From Methanocalculus sp. (GTDB taxonomy: Archaea; Halobacteriota; Methanomicrobia; Methanomicrobiales; Methanocorpusculaceae), in contig DUKV01000039.1 in assembly GCA_013329165.1 (NCBI GenBank), positions 34,036 to 98,035 on the forward strand: DNA of 64,000 bases, read 5' to 3'. The notes under the pieces are model-generated. The model was not told where the DNA came from. It saw only the letters and a program-made list of their open reading frames with translations, and searched no databases. This document shows, in pieces, positions 1-9,356 of this stretch. How positions within the stretch are numbered: the stretch's first letter is position 1; every line of letters begins with the position of its first letter. The translations under genes were made by a program, and so were the position numbers.

Positions 1-177
1 GGGGGCAGAGGACCGGACGGCAATTCCTGCCGACATCACCGCAATGATCGTTTCGTACTCCGCAAATGCTGTTTTGAAGATACCCTCCTCATAAGAAAGG
101 AGATCGGCATTCATCGCCTCTGCTATCTTCTGGCCAAGTTCTGAGAAGCGGGGCAGGGCGATGACGCAACAGTTCAT
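1..177 (-). CDS. cbiG: Cobalt-precorrin 5A hydrolase, N-terminal fragment
   Basis: Only the first 59 residues lie in the window; the gene runs off the left edge. The translation begins MNCCVIALPRFSELGQ and contains IIAVMSAGIAVRSSAP, which matches the amino-terminal CbiG domain that opens the ring A lactone of cobalt-precorrin 5A in anaerobic corrin synthesis. The start codon overlaps the stop of cbiF by four bases (ATGA), so it is translationally coupled to the upstream methyltransferases. The identification rests on the N-terminal pattern plus operon position. Confidence 0.8.
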   Translation of the reverse strand, partial: MNCCVIALPRFSELGQKIAEAMNADLLSYEEGIFKTAFAEYETIIAVMSAGIAVRSSAP

Positions 178-890
178 GAGTAGAGATGGGAATGGACAAA
201 TCCGCTTTCGGTTCCAAGGACTGCGCGGCCGATGATGATCAGAGCGGTCTTAGAAATACCTGCTGCATCCGCCGTATCTGCAATATCGGCGACAGTACCT
301 TTGACAATCTTCTGGTCATCCCAGGTGGCATGGTAGACAACCGCAACCGGCGTATCCTGCGGGCATTCAACCCGTGCCATGATATCCCTCAGCTTCTCGG
401 TCCCAAGGAAGATGACCAGCGTCTCCCCGATCCGGGAGAATTCTGCAATTCGATCTTCTTCGAGGGTTGCACCGGCAGGGCGGGTGATGATGACACTCTC
501 AGAAACACCCCGCAGGGTGAGCTGGGTGTTGAGTGCTGCTGCTGCACCGAAGAGGGACGAGACACCGGGCACAATTTCCGGTCTGATCCCATCCTTCTCA
601 AGGACTGCCATCTGTTCGATGATCGCACCATAGAGTGCGGGATCGCCGGAATGGAGACGGACAACACGTTTCTTCTCTTGAACTCCCTCCCGGATCGCAC
701 CGCAGATCTCATCCAGGTTCATCTTTGAGGAATCAAGTTTTGTAGCTGCTCCCGATGCAGCGACAAGCTCCGGGTTCACCAGCGATCCTGCATAGATCAG
801 AATCTCCGCTCTCTTCAGGAGATCCATCCCCTTCACCGTGATCAGGCCGGGATCTCCGCATCCTGCACCGACAATATAAAAATTGCTCAT
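174..890 (-). CDS. cbiF: Cobalt-precorrin-4 C11-methyltransferase
   Basis: A 238-residue SAM-dependent tetrapyrrole methyltransferase of the CbiF/CobM family, which methylates C11 of the corrin ring. The N-terminus has the family pattern FYIVGAGCGDPGLITVKG with the glycine-rich P-loop, followed by IYAGSLVNPEL and the substrate-side HSGDPALYGA. EIVPGVSSLFGAAAAL and ITRPAG are also typical. Length is normal for the family. It overlaps cbiL by four bases upstream and cbiG by four downstream, so it is the third gene of a compact cobalamin operon. Cytosolic. Confidence 0.93.
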   Translation of the reverse strand: MSNFYIVGAGCGDPGLITVKGMDLLKRAEILIYAGSLVNPELVAASGAATKLDSSKMNLDEICGAIREGVQEKKRVVRLHSGDPALYGAIIEQMAVLEKDGIRPEIVPGVSSLFGAAAALNTQLTLRGVSESVIITRPAGATLEEDRIAEFSRIGETLVIFLGTEKLRDIMARVECPQDTPVAVVYHATWDDQKIVKGTVADIADTADAAGISKTALIIIGRAVLGTESGFVHSHLYS

Positions 891-1498
891 AATTTCCTCG
901 CGTACAGTATGCTGAAGTAATTGGATTGTTCAGGCAGGTTCTCATTGGTATAGATCGTCATATCGTCCATATACATCCGTTCCACAAGGACAAATTCGGA
1001 GTATCCTTCCTTCTTCAGCTCCGCTGCAATCTTCTGTGGACGCCGTACCTTCAGCGTGATCCGGACATCCGGATCAGATCCATCCGAGACAGAAAAACTC
1101 TTCTGGATCGAAAGATCTGCTACAGATGGAAGTGCCGTGATGGAGCTGATTCCAGGCACCGTGCTGCATTCAATCTCCGGGTGATCCCGTTTCAGGATCG
1201 CTGTTAACCGGGAGAAGGTCGAGAAGAAGTTCGGGTCACCGATGATCCCAAAGACAGCGGTCCCGGAGAGGGCATATGGTGCGATCTTCTTTGCATTCTC
1301 TTCCATGCACGATTCAATATAGGATTCATCGCTCGTCATCGGGAAATCAAGGCTGATGGCATCTCTTCTGTATGCCGCAACGAGATTATATGCCATCTCG
1401 CCTGGAACAAAGACCGAGTCCGCCTCCCTGAGGAGCCCTGCAGCCCTGAGGGTGAGCAGTTCGGGATCCCCGGGTCCGAGGCCGACAGCAATCAACAT
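887..1498 (-). CDS. cbiL: Cobalt-precorrin-2 C20-methyltransferase
   Basis: A 203-residue SAM-dependent methyltransferase that adds the C20 methyl group early in corrin synthesis. The start MLIAVGLGPGDPELLTLRA and the GDPNFFSTF motif are diagnostic of CbiL/CobI. It is slightly short compared with the usual 210-240 residues but all core motifs are present. The start overlaps the end of cbiT by seven bases and the stop overlaps the start of cbiF by four, so expression is almost certainly coupled. Confidence 0.9.
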   Translation of the reverse strand: MLIAVGLGPGDPELLTLRAAGLLREADSVFVPGEMAYNLVAAYRRDAISLDFPMTSDESYIESCMEENAKKIAPYALSGTAVFGIIGDPNFFSTFSRLTAILKRDHPEIECSTVPGISSITALPSVADLSIQKSFSVSDGSDPDVRITLKVRRPQKIAAELKKEGYSEFVLVERMYMDDMTIYTNENLPEQSNYFSILYARKL

Positions 1499-2055
1499 TG
1501 TCTACACCCCCCGACGATGATGTAGATGGGGTTTTCAGGCTTGAACATCGTTTTTCCGGCGAGATCAGCGGATCGTGAGACCTGAAGGTGGATAGCTTCT
1601 GAGAAGATGCCACGTTCACGCATCGTGCCGATGGCGAGCGTGGCGGTCTCGAGGAGGACGGCATTTACCACAATCGTTCTGACCCTCTTCTCTGCAAGAA
1701 GCGGTAGTACCTGCAGAAGCCCCTTTGAGCCACCAACAAACGCGACGTCAATTTCCTCAATCTCCTCGAGAAATGGTAATGCATCTCCTTCGACAAGGGT
1801 GATATTCGTTAACCCGGAATCGGCAATTGTTCTTTCAGCCACAGCAATCGCCTCGGGTCGCATATCTATTGCATAGATCCGTTCTGCAACCCGTGCAATG
1901 GCGACGGTGACGGTCCCGGTCCCGCACCCGATATCTATAGCAGTATCTCCGGGGCGAACCCCAAGCTTCGAAAGCGCAACGGCACATACTTCGGGCTGGG
2001 TTGGCCCGCCTTTCAGTTCACTCATCGTTATGGATCCCGCAGCCCGGGCAGCCAT
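1492..2055 (-). CDS. cbiT: Cobalt-precorrin-6B C15-methyltransferase (decarboxylating)
   Basis: A 187-residue class I methyltransferase responsible for C15 methylation and decarboxylation of the ring C acetate side chain. Motif I is AIDIGCGTGTVTVAIAR (about residues 40-56), preceded by GGPTQPEV, which is characteristic of CbiT; VAFVGGSKG and IVVNAVLLET follow. It is the first gene of the minus-strand cobalamin operon. A second in-frame ATG lies 10 codons in (at 2025), directly before the conserved region, and could be the true start. Confidence 0.88.
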   Translation of the reverse strand: MAARAAGSITMSELKGGPTQPEVCAVALSKLGVRPGDTAIDIGCGTGTVTVAIARVAERIYAIDMRPEAIAVAERTIADSGLTNITLVEGDALPFLEEIEEIDVAFVGGSKGLLQVLPLLAEKRVRTIVVNAVLLETATLAIGTMRERGIFSEAIHLQVSRSADLAGKTMFKPENPIYIIVGGCRQC

Positions 2056-2170
2056 TCTACACCCGGGCTGTTTCAGAAGTATTGGCTCGAATTCTTAATA
2101 GTTATTGGGTATATCATCTGAAAGTAGAACGTGTCAATCGTCTTTGCCTGTTTAAACCTGAATGGATCAA

Positions 2171-2180
2171 TATAATTAAA
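2171..2180 (+). promoter_or_regulatory. Putative TATA box for ferredoxin-GGR operon
   Basis: The AT block TATAATTAAA is centred about 31 bases before the ferredoxin ATG at 2207, and no Shine-Dalgarno sequence precedes that ATG. This spacing fits an archaeal TATA box driving a leaderless or nearly leaderless transcript. The call rests on position and composition only. Confidence 0.45.
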
Positions 2181-2206
2181 CGTATTCCCGTCCCATTACA
2201 TTGTTA

Positions 2207-2380
2207 ATGCTCAATATACGACGGGATATCTGTGGGTACTGCGGAGCCTGCGTCTCTGTATGCCCGGAAGGTGCCCTTGAGCTGGTCGATGCATTTCTTA
2301 CAGTGGATATCGCCTGTATCAACTGCGGAATCTGTGAGAAGGTCTGTCCGCTCGGTGCTCTGGAGGTTGTCAAGGAATGA
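2207..2380 (+). CDS. 2[4Fe-4S] ferredoxin partner of geranylgeranyl reductase
   Basis: A 57-residue dicluster ferredoxin. Two motifs are visible: [12 protein letters not shown] near residue 9 and [12 protein letters not shown] near residue 37, each with the CxxCxxCxxxCP pattern. The stop overlaps the start of the reductase gene by four bases (ATGA), so the two are translationally coupled. In Methanosarcina acetivorans a ferredoxin encoded next to geranylgeranyl reductase supplies electrons for full saturation of archaeal lipid chains; the same role is inferred here. Cytosolic. Confidence 0.88.
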   Translation: MLNIRRDICGYCGACVSVCPEGALELVDAFLTVDIACINCGICEKVCPLGALEVVKE

Positions 2381-3570
2381 AACGGCAGTACGATATGCTG
2401 GTCATCGGAGGAGGTCCCGGCGGGGCGCTTGCGGCAAAGACTGCCGCAGAGAAAGGCCTCTCTGTCTGTCTTGTCGAGAAGCGGCCGGCAATAGGTGCTC
2501 CGGTCAGGTGTGCCGAGGGTATCGGCAAGGAACTCTTAACCGACTTCATTCCCCCGGATCCAAAGTGGATCGCAACTGATATTGAACGGGCGGAACTTGT
2601 TGCCCCCGATGACTTCTCGATGGTCCTGGAGCCGAAGATGGCGGGATCAGAAGTCGGGTACGTCCTTGACAGGAAGGTCTTTGACCGGGAACTTGTCTGG
2701 AAGGCCGCCGAAGCAGGTGCCGAGACGTACGTGAAGGCACGGGCCACTGCTCCAATCATGAGGAATGGTGCAGTTGCCGGTGCGGTCATCGAACAGCATG
2801 GGAAGATGTACGATGTGGATGCGAAGATCACGATTGCCGCAGATGGCATCGAGTCAAAGTTTGCAAAATGGGCTGGAATCGACACCACCGTCCCGCTTCG
2901 CGAGATCGAATCCTGTGCCCAGTACCTGATGACCGGGATCGATATCGATGCACAGATGACCTCGTTCTATCTCGGCAATGATGTGGCACCAGCCGGATAT
3001 GTCTGGGTCTTCCCCAAAGGAAAAGGGCTTGCCAATGTCGGTATCGGTATCGGCGGAAGTAAGAGCGGTGCCGGCCATCGTGCTAAGGATTATCTTGACC
3101 GTTTCGTCAAAAGGAAGTTCCCGGATGGCAAATGCATCGAACTGATCGTTGGTGGAGTATCGGTCTGCAAACCCCTCTCGTGCACGGTTGCAGATAATAT
3201 GCTGATCGTCGGCGATGCGGCCCGGGTCTCTGATCCCATCACCGGAGGCGGGATTTACAATGCGATGTATACCGGACGGCTTGCCGCTGAGACTGCAATC
3301 GAAGCTCTTGAGAAAGGTGACACCAGAAAAGCCGCATTGCTGCCTTATGATACAACCTGGCGCAGCTCAACCCTGGGGAAGGCGCTTGAACGGAACTATG
3401 CCGTCAAAGAAGTCTTTGTCGGGTTATCAGATGAGAAGCTGAATGCCATTGTTCATTCTATCTCAAAGATCAATCTTGAGGAATTCAGCACGCTAACACT
3501 GATCACCGAGCTGATCAAGGCAAACCCCTCGCTACTTCTGGAACTCAGGCATCTCAAAGCATTCCTCTAA
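2377..3570 (+). CDS. Geranylgeranyl reductase family flavoprotein (archaeal lipid saturation)
   Basis: A 397-residue FAD-dependent reductase that saturates the isoprenoid chains of archaeal membrane lipids (digeranylgeranylglycerophospholipid reductase). It opens with the dinucleotide-binding motif [20 protein letters not shown], has [12 protein letters not shown] (the PxxYxWxFP/cysteine region of the family is present as [18 protein letters not shown]), and ends the FAD domain with [18 protein letters not shown]. Length is typical. It forms a two-gene operon with the overlapping ferredoxin, its likely electron donor, and is expected at the inner face of the membrane. Confidence 0.92.
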   Translation: MKRQYDMLVIGGGPGGALAAKTAAEKGLSVCLVEKRPAIGAPVRCAEGIGKELLTDFIPPDPKWIATDIERAELVAPDDFSMVLEPKMAGSEVGYVLDRKVFDRELVWKAAEAGAETYVKARATAPIMRNGAVAGAVIEQHGKMYDVDAKITIAADGIESKFAKWAGIDTTVPLREIESCAQYLMTGIDIDAQMTSFYLGNDVAPAGYVWVFPKGKGLANVGIGIGGSKSGAGHRAKDYLDRFVKRKFPDGKCIELIVGGVSVCKPLSCTVADNMLIVGDAARVSDPITGGGIYNAMYTGRLAAETAIEALEKGDTRKAALLPYDTTWRSSTLGKALERNYAVKEVFVGLSDEKLNAIVHSISKINLEEFSTLTLITELIKANPSLLLELRHLKAFL

Positions 3571-3594
3571 AGTGGCTGCCGGTTTCAACCGGTG

Positions 3595-4257
3595 TCATAT
3601 TTTTTTTGTAAACTGCTGGTTTAAATAACGAAGATTACTCATCTCTGCTTCTTTCTTCGAAAAGACTGTTATCACGTCTTCCGGCCGTATAACGACATCT
3701 CCTCTCGGGATGATAAGCTCTCCTGCCCTGTGTACTGCAATGATCACGAAGTCTTTGACATCGAGGTCACTGATTTTTCTATTAACGCCACGTGATTCTG
3801 CCTCCACGGTGATCTCAAAGATACCTCCTCCATGGATTGAGGCAAGTGCCTGTGTATTCGGGTTCTCTGCCCAGGTATAGAGAGATCTGGCCACGATCTC
3901 GTCAGGGTTCTCGCTGATCCGAACTCCTACCTCTGAAAAAAGCTCGGAATGCTCCTTATGGTTCACGACAGAGACGACATTGGGGACAGAATACCGTTTT
4001 GCAAGCCAGCATGTCATGAGATTTGCCGCATCATCGCTCGTGGTTGCAACCAGAGCATCTGCATGATCGATCCCGGCATCTTCCAGGATGGCTTTGTCGG
4101 TGGCATTCCCGGTGATTGCCAGAAGATCGTAGGTTTCAAGCATCAGGGCACACCGCTCTTCATCCCTGTCGATGATAACAACGCTGTCGCCGTTCTCAGC
4201 AGCAATGGCTGCCAGGCTTCTCCCGATACCACCGAGTCCGATCACAATGATGTACAT
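3595..4257 (-). CDS. trkA: TrkA-family potassium uptake regulatory protein
   Basis: A 220-residue cytosolic regulatory subunit of Trk/Ktr-type potassium transporters. Residues 1-130 form an RCK-N Rossmann domain with the nucleotide motif IVIGLGGIGRSLA and the acidic residue of VVIIDRDEERC; residues 140-212 form a TrkA-C domain (VNRKISDLDVKDFVI, ELIIPRGDVVI). No channel or transporter gene sits beside it, so its membrane partner must be elsewhere. It is convergent with the geranylgeranyl reductase gene, with only 24 bases between stops. Confidence 0.87.
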   Translation of the reverse strand: MYIIVIGLGGIGRSLAAIAAENGDSVVIIDRDEERCALMLETYDLLAITGNATDKAILEDAGIDHADALVATTSDDAANLMTCWLAKRYSVPNVVSVVNHKEHSELFSEVGVRISENPDEIVARSLYTWAENPNTQALASIHGGGIFEITVEAESRGVNRKISDLDVKDFVIIAVHRAGELIIPRGDVVIRPEDVITVFSKKEAEMSNLRYLNQQFTKKI

Positions 4258-4310
4258 ATACGGTTTTACCGAAGCAGGTGTTAAAATACCTTGCGGAGTG
4301 ATCTGTATGT

Positions 4311-4949
4311 ATGTTCTGTGGGGTGGATGAAGCAGGGAAGGGTGCGGTTCTCGGGCCGATGGTGGTTGCTGCCGCGGCTGTTCTGGATATCACGCAACTT
4401 GACTCCATTGTAATCAGGGATTCAAAAACCCTCGCCCCCCGCAAAAGGGAGGTGATCTTCTCCCAACTTGTAGAAGCCTGCATCTATCATGTTGTCTCTG
4501 TCTCCCCCGGTGAGATTGATGCTGCCCTCCCCCTCACCTCGATGAACCTGGTAGTGGCACGGGCACACGCTGCATGTGTTGCGGCACTGAAGCCGGAAAC
4601 TGCATACCTTGACGCATGTGATGTGAATGCCTCACGGTACGCAGATACTGTGCTCTCCTTTCTTCAAACACCCTGTGAGGTGGTCGCCGAGCACCATGCA
4701 GATGAGACGTACACAATCGTCGGTGCTGCCAGTATCATTGCGAAAGTTACGAGGGATCGGGCGATTGCCGATCTCGCCCTTGAATACGGTGATATCGGGA
4801 GCGGGTATCCTTCGGATAAAAAGACAATCCGGTTTCTCACAGAGTATATCCGGGAACATGGGGCGCCTCCCGCATGTGCACGATCGAGCTGGAAGACGGT
4901 AGCGGCTCTCCTCGAAAAAGAAAGCCAGTCTTCGCTTCTTGATTTTTGA
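4311..4949 (+). CDS. rnhB: Ribonuclease HII
   Basis: A 212-residue RNase HII, which nicks RNA-DNA hybrids and removes single ribonucleotides from DNA. The catalytic motifs are all present: GVDEAGKG at the N-terminus, RDSKTLAPRKRE, the aspartate of YLDACDV, ASIIAKVTRDR and GSGYPSDKKT. The start is supported by a GGAGTGATC ribosome-binding sequence (4295-4303). It is transcribed divergently from the trkA-like gene, and the second RNase H domain of this window (type I) is at 47173. Confidence 0.95.
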   Translation: MFCGVDEAGKGAVLGPMVVAAAAVLDITQLDSIVIRDSKTLAPRKREVIFSQLVEACIYHVVSVSPGEIDAALPLTSMNLVVARAHAACVAALKPETAYLDACDVNASRYADTVLSFLQTPCEVVAEHHADETYTIVGAASIIAKVTRDRAIADLALEYGDIGSGYPSDKKTIRFLTEYIREHGAPPACARSSWKTVAALLEKESQSSLLDF

Positions 4950-4997
4950 AACAGTGAACGGTTTTATGAAGGTTCACCGCTAATAGTACTCCTACTT

Positions 4998-6293
4998 ATG
5001 GACTGGCTTTTCCCTGTCGTTTTTGTCATTGCTCTCTATGCGGTCATAGCGGCGGTCATATGGAGAAACGGTTTATTTCCAGAAAATATCTCGTTTTATG
5101 GTCCTATTATGATGATCAAGACGGAAAACGTCCGGTTCTTCGATCATTTCATCCCACTGAAGGCATTCTTCAGGGTATATGGCACCATCGGGGTGCTGAT
5201 GGTCGTCTTCATCTCGGCCCTGATGATGTACCTGCTCGTCAAGACGACAGAGATCACGTTGTTGACACGCCCGGAGCCGACTGACTTCCAGAAGCCACAG
5301 AATCTTCTCCTCATCCCTGGTGTAAATGAGTTTATTCCTTCATCATTTGCGGTCTGGACAGCGCTTGTACTCACGATCGCAATCCATGAGTTTGGCCATG
5401 GTATCCTCTGCCGGATCGAGGGGATTGCAGTGAAGAGCACCGGTCTTCTCCTGGCAGTCATCCCGATCGGTGCATTTGTTGAACCAGATGAGGAAGATCT
5501 CGATGAAACACATGGTATGCCGAAGATGCGGATGTTTGGTGCAGGCATTGCTAATAATCTCACCGTCGGTATCGCCTGTTTTATTGCTCTTGTGCTCCTC
5601 CTCGGAATGGTTGCCCCGTCGCCGGCCCCGGTTGTCACCGGTGTCTATAAGGATTACCCCGCATATGAGGCTGATCTTCCCGTTCCCTCGATCATCATGA
5701 ATGTCAATGACAAACCCGTGGCATCCCGGGAGGAGGTGACAGCCCTCCTCTCAGATACAGTCCCGGGAGATTCCCTGACCCTCACCGTTGATTCGGATGG
5801 CACTCTTGTTGAACGGACCCTCGTCCTTTCGGAATGGCCGGAAGAATTTGCCAACGGGATGGAAACCGGGTTTATGGGGGTCATGTATTATGACAGCGAG
5901 CAGGTTGTCACTGTTCTTGGCAATCTTGCATCGCCTGAAGGGATGCTCTATCTCTTAATCGCCCCCCTGAATGTCGTTCCCGGAACGGAGTTCCTCAGGG
6001 TGATCCCCTATGACTCAGTTGAGAACAGCTACCTTCAGGTCCCTTTTGGTGGATTCTGGTCCCTGATTCATCTCCTCTTCTGGCTCGGCTGGATTAACAT
6101 CATGGTCGGAATCTTCAATGCCCTGCCAATGCTCCCGCTTGATGGCGGTCATATCCTCAGAGAGGGGCTTAACAGGCTTCTGGAAGGGCGTGGACTGGGA
6201 GGATATGTGGATCGTATCATCGTCTCGGTCTCATGGGCGGTCCTCTTCATGTTGATGGTCCCGATCCTCCTCCCCTATCTCTTCCATATGTGA
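4998..6293 (+). CDS. Site-2-protease family (M50) intramembrane metalloprotease with PDZ domain
   Basis: A 431-residue multi-pass membrane protein. The zinc-binding HEFGH motif lies near residue 130 in a hydrophobic segment, and the second zinc ligand motif LDGGHIL is near residue 381. Between them is a PDZ-like domain (about residues 205-290, with APVVTGVYKDYPAYEADLP). Hydrophobic segments at both ends indicate at least five or six membrane spans. Such proteases cut transmembrane or membrane-associated regulators; the substrate is unknown. No anti-sigma-like target is adjacent, as expected in an archaeon. Confidence 0.88.
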   Translation: MDWLFPVVFVIALYAVIAAVIWRNGLFPENISFYGPIMMIKTENVRFFDHFIPLKAFFRVYGTIGVLMVVFISALMMYLLVKTTEITLLTRPEPTDFQKPQNLLLIPGVNEFIPSSFAVWTALVLTIAIHEFGHGILCRIEGIAVKSTGLLLAVIPIGAFVEPDEEDLDETHGMPKMRMFGAGIANNLTVGIACFIALVLLLGMVAPSPAPVVTGVYKDYPAYEADLPVPSIIMNVNDKPVASREEVTALLSDTVPGDSLTLTVDSDGTLVERTLVLSEWPEEFANGMETGFMGVMYYDSEQVVTVLGNLASPEGMLYLLIAPLNVVPGTEFLRVIPYDSVENSYLQVPFGGFWSLIHLLFWLGWINIMVGIFNALPMLPLDGGHILREGLNRLLEGRGLGGYVDRIIVSVSWAVLFMLMVPILLPYLFHM

Positions 6294-6365
6294 AGAGCAA
6301 TCAATCTTCAGGTGATGAAGAAGGGAAGCATTCTTCAATCCCTGATTCTGGAAAGATCCGATATA

Positions 6366-6798
6366 CTATCTTCCTTTTCGTACCATCGGGATGGCGTTGC
6401 ATCCTTCCATCTCTCCAAAACAGAAGATGAACCGCTCCCTGATCGTCTGTGGCATTACCCGTTCTTCAATCCGTTCAAATCCAAGGGATGTGTAGAATGC
6501 GATCAATGAGAGGGTGGAATGGATGTATATGGACTCGGCGCCGCAGGGCTCAAGGAGTGCCTGTACCACAATACGGGCAAAACCCCTGCCCCGGTATTGT
6601 TTCCGAGGTGAAGACCCAGTCCATCTCCAGACCCTCAGGGTGGCGGGTACAACGGGCTGTTGCAACCAGTTCTTTCTCAATAAATACACCGATTATACGT
6701 TCTTTTGTTGCATCTACTTTCTGACCGCGATACTCCCGCCAGAGTTTTTCTGCGAGATAGAATTCGTCTTTCCCAAGTTCCCGGATGATCTCTGTCAT
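6366..6798 (-). pseudogene. GNAT-family N-acetyltransferase, frameshifted
   Basis: Two overlapping minus-strand frames together make one GNAT acetyltransferase of about 143 residues. The first frame begins MTEIIRELGKDEFYLAEKLW (ATG at 6798) and runs to VFTSETIPGQGF; the second frame continues with the acetyl-CoA loop and FARIVVQALLEPCGAESIYIH, then FYTSLGFERIEERVMP to the stop at 6366. A single extra base in the GGGGTTTT run (plus-strand 6579-6586) explains the shift. As it stands the product would be truncated in the CoA-binding region. It may be a true pseudogene or a sequencing error. Confidence 0.72.
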
Positions 6799-6889
6799 AG
6801 TGATATAGTTGGAGTATCGATTGATAGAAGTGATGGTTTGATGTAAAAAAAGTGGAATGGAAAGGACCGGCAATGCTGCCGGGTTCCGG

Positions 6890-7951
6890 TTATTCGATCT
6901 TATCTTTTCCGATCATCTTGATATCGGATGTATCGATATCTGCTTCGATCGATTTTAAGATCTCTTTTGCAGAATGGATTGCATCTTTTCCTGGCATATC
7001 GCCGAGTATATCCTCAGAGAGTTCCATTACGTCTTTTGGATCTTCATCATGCAGATCCTCGGTTGCACCAAGGAACTTCGCGCTCTGCTTTATGAGGCTT
7101 GTCAGCTCAAACGGCAGCACGATCTTGGTTGATTCTCCCTCGGCCATCTTCTTCAGAGCCTCAAGCGAGAGGACCGTGATTGCACGTTTATCAAGCGGCC
7201 GGGCGCCAAGTGCCAGGATACGGAGCCCCTGTGCATCTCCCTGGGCCATCAGGATCTTCCCCTGCCGTTCACCTTCCGCCCTCAGGATCTTGCTCTGCCG
7301 TTCACCTTCGGACTCAAGGATCATACTCTGCCGGAGACCTTCTGCCTTCAGGATGGCCGCTCTCTTCTCTCCATCAGCCCGGAGGATGGCCGCACGCCGT
7401 TCACGCTCGGCGGAAGTCTGTTCGGTCATCGCCTGCTTGACAGCACCGATCGGGTCGACCTCTTTTATCTCGACACGCTCGACCTTCACACCCCACTGAT
7501 CGGTTTCACGGTCAAGCATATCCCGGAGCTTGGTATTGATCAGATCGCGGTTGTAGAGCACCTCATCAAGCTCCATATCGCCGATAATGCCACGAAGACT
7601 CGTCTGTGCAAGAGCCACCGTTGCGGATTTATATGCGGCAACCTCAAAGAATGCCTTTTCAGGATCCATCACCCGGACATAGATGATCGCATCGACGTTC
7701 GTTGGTGAGTTGTCCTTTGTGATCACTTCCTGTGATGGAACATCGATCACCTGTGTCCGGAGATCCAGCTTGATGACATCAGTGATGAACGGGACAACCC
7801 AGCGGAAACCGGGGTTCATCCGACCGGTATAAGTACCGAGCCGGATAGTGAGACCCTGCTGGTACGGCTGGACTATGACGACACCACGGGCAAATATAAA
7901 GACGATAATTAAAATTAAAACGATAGTAACAAAATTATCAATGAGAGCCAT
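6890..7951 (-). CDS. SPFH/Band 7 (stomatin-like) membrane protein
   Basis: A 353-residue slipin-type protein. One N-terminal membrane segment (about residues 5-25) is followed by the SPFH domain (VVIVQPYQQGLTIRLGTYTG to about residue 180) and a long charged helical stalk with repeated AEGERQ-type units (residues 190-250) that should form a coiled coil for oligomerisation. The C-terminal 70 residues are acidic. It lies 4 bases after the NfeD gene; SPFH-NfeD pairs are a conserved arrangement thought to organise membrane microdomains and membrane proteolysis. Confidence 0.92.
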   Translation of the reverse strand: MALIDNFVTIVLILIIVFIFARGVVIVQPYQQGLTIRLGTYTGRMNPGFRWVVPFITDVIKLDLRTQVIDVPSQEVITKDNSPTNVDAIIYVRVMDPEKAFFEVAAYKSATVALAQTSLRGIIGDMELDEVLYNRDLINTKLRDMLDRETDQWGVKVERVEIKEVDPIGAVKQAMTEQTSAERERRAAILRADGEKRAAILKAEGLRQSMILESEGERQSKILRAEGERQGKILMAQGDAQGLRILALGARPLDKRAITVLSLEALKKMAEGESTKIVLPFELTSLIKQSAKFLGATEDLHDEDPKDVMELSEDILGDMPGKDAIHSAKEILKSIEADIDTSDIKMIGKDKIE

Positions 7952-7955
7952 ACTT

Positions 7956-8405
7956 TCATACCTCCTCTACAATGACATGCACTCCCTCGGAACTGACTAC
8001 CCGGATGGTTGTACCAGGGGAGAGTATTCTTCCTGTTGAGCGTGCACTCAACTCGACACCGGAGACCGAGACCTTCCCTGAGAGTTCGTCCGATTGTACT
8101 TCACGCACGACCTTTCCTTCCTTTCCAACTAGAGAGTCACGACTCATCGTCGTTGGCAGTTGTTCGGGTGAGAGGCGCCGGTAAAACAGGACAGTCAGGC
8201 TTGCGGCAATGAGTGCAGATGCAACACCGATCAGAATTCCCCACGTGCTGCTGAAGACGTCGATGCCCATCAGGAACATGACTCCAAGGACGATCATCGT
8301 TGTCCCGGGTACAGCGGCAAAGAACCCCGGATTCATCGCTTCGAAGAGAAGCAATAATGCACCGATAATAATCAATGCGAAATACAGGTTGGTCTCAAGC
8401 ACCAT
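7956..8405 (-). CDS. NfeD-family membrane protein
   Basis: A 149-residue protein with three to four membrane segments (LETNLYFALIIIGALLLLFE, then a second and a third hydrophobic stretch) and a C-terminal OB-fold-like domain (SLVGKEGKVVREVQSDELSG to EGVHVIVEEV). This is the short NfeD form without a ClpP-like serine protease domain. The ATG at 8405 is preferred because the upstream in-frame start would overlap the DUF89 gene and adds no conserved sequence. It precedes the SPFH gene by 4 bases and is expected to work with it. Confidence 0.87.
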   Translation of the reverse strand: MVLETNLYFALIIIGALLLLFEAMNPGFFAAVPGTTMIVLGVMFLMGIDVFSSTWGILIGVASALIAASLTVLFYRRLSPEQLPTTMSRDSLVGKEGKVVREVQSDELSGKVSVSGVELSARSTGRILSPGTTIRVVSSEGVHVIVEEV

Positions 8406-8451
8406 ACAGATAGATGGTGGTTTGGGGGGATAAATGCTTCCTGAAGAAAAA

Positions 8452-9306
8452 TTATCTGATGATATGGGCAATTTTTGCCCCTTTTGGGACTCCTAGCTTT
8501 TCGGCGATCGGATCACACTTTGCAACCAGCAGATATGCAACCGGGGGAAGGCCGGAATAATCGGAGAGGGATTCGTAGTTGGCAAGCCCTTTTGAGATGA
8601 TCAGGGTCGCATGGCGGATCGCGTCCCTGAGATCGTCGGGTATTTTGTCGAGATTGATGCCAATCTCCGCACCGCCCCCGGTTGTGGTCAGGTGATCTGC
8701 TACCTCCCCGATCCCGGCATCCCGTGCCTCATCAAGGGTGACATCATTTAGGATCGGTGCTTCCTTCACGGCAACGGTGACATGGGCGCCGAGATGTTTC
8801 AGCTCCTCGATTAAAATCCGGTCAAAGAAACTCTCACCGGTATTATCCATAAAGTAGACGACTTTCCGGGCAGCCTTTGCAATCTCTTCCGTGTCGTCGA
8901 GGAAGAGGCCCTTCTCAAACTCACTTTTGAAGAAGTTGGTGAAGTCCTCGGCAATCGTATGCCCCATCACTCCATAATCCATCGAGTTTCCAATCACTGC
9001 CGCACGTACGGCAGTTGGAAGATCGGTTATAAGAGGCCTGACTTTCGCAACAACATCCCGTGCAATCCGGGTATCATGGTACTTCAGGGTCCGGTACGGA
9101 TCGACGGCACCGACTGTCCGGTAGCAGCACCGATGAACAGCGCTTGCAATGACTGGCGCCGGAACGTCGTCTTCAAATCGTGATTCAAGCAGATTGCGGG
9201 AAGCCCTGACTGCTTCTTCAACGATTGCCGTATCCTCTGTGCAGAGTTCTGCTTCGAACCGGACGCGGGAAAGGAGACAATCCCGGCATGTTTGGGTGAT
9301 TCTCAT
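8452..9306 (-). CDS. DUF89 / ARMT1-like damage-control phosphatase
   Basis: A 284-residue member of the DUF89 family (AF1104-like archaeal branch), metal-dependent phosphatases proposed to remove damaged phosphometabolites. Visible features are an N-terminal CRDC pair of cysteines, VIGNSMDYGVMGH, the core YFMDNTGESFFDRILIEEL with its aspartate and asparagine, and VAVKEAPILNDVTLDEA. The ATG at 9306 is used; a TTG three codons upstream is possible. The exact substrate is not known. The gene is in the same direction as nfeD and 46 bases before it. Confidence 0.85.
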   Translation of the reverse strand: MRITQTCRDCLLSRVRFEAELCTEDTAIVEEAVRASRNLLESRFEDDVPAPVIASAVHRCCYRTVGAVDPYRTLKYHDTRIARDVVAKVRPLITDLPTAVRAAVIGNSMDYGVMGHTIAEDFTNFFKSEFEKGLFLDDTEEIAKAARKVVYFMDNTGESFFDRILIEELKHLGAHVTVAVKEAPILNDVTLDEARDAGIGEVADHLTTTGGGAEIGINLDKIPDDLRDAIRHATLIISKGLANYESLSDYSGLPPVAYLLVAKCDPIAEKLGVPKGAKIAHIIR

Positions 9307-9356
9307 GATGATCAACCTGTTCCTTAAAAACTGAATTTGTGTAGAAATAGTTGAAT

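Noticed and set aside
2377..3570. Assignment to a tryptophan halogenase or squalene-epoxidase-like flavoprotein
   Set aside because: The overlapping ferredoxin gene and the PxGYVWVFP-like region favour geranylgeranyl reductase.
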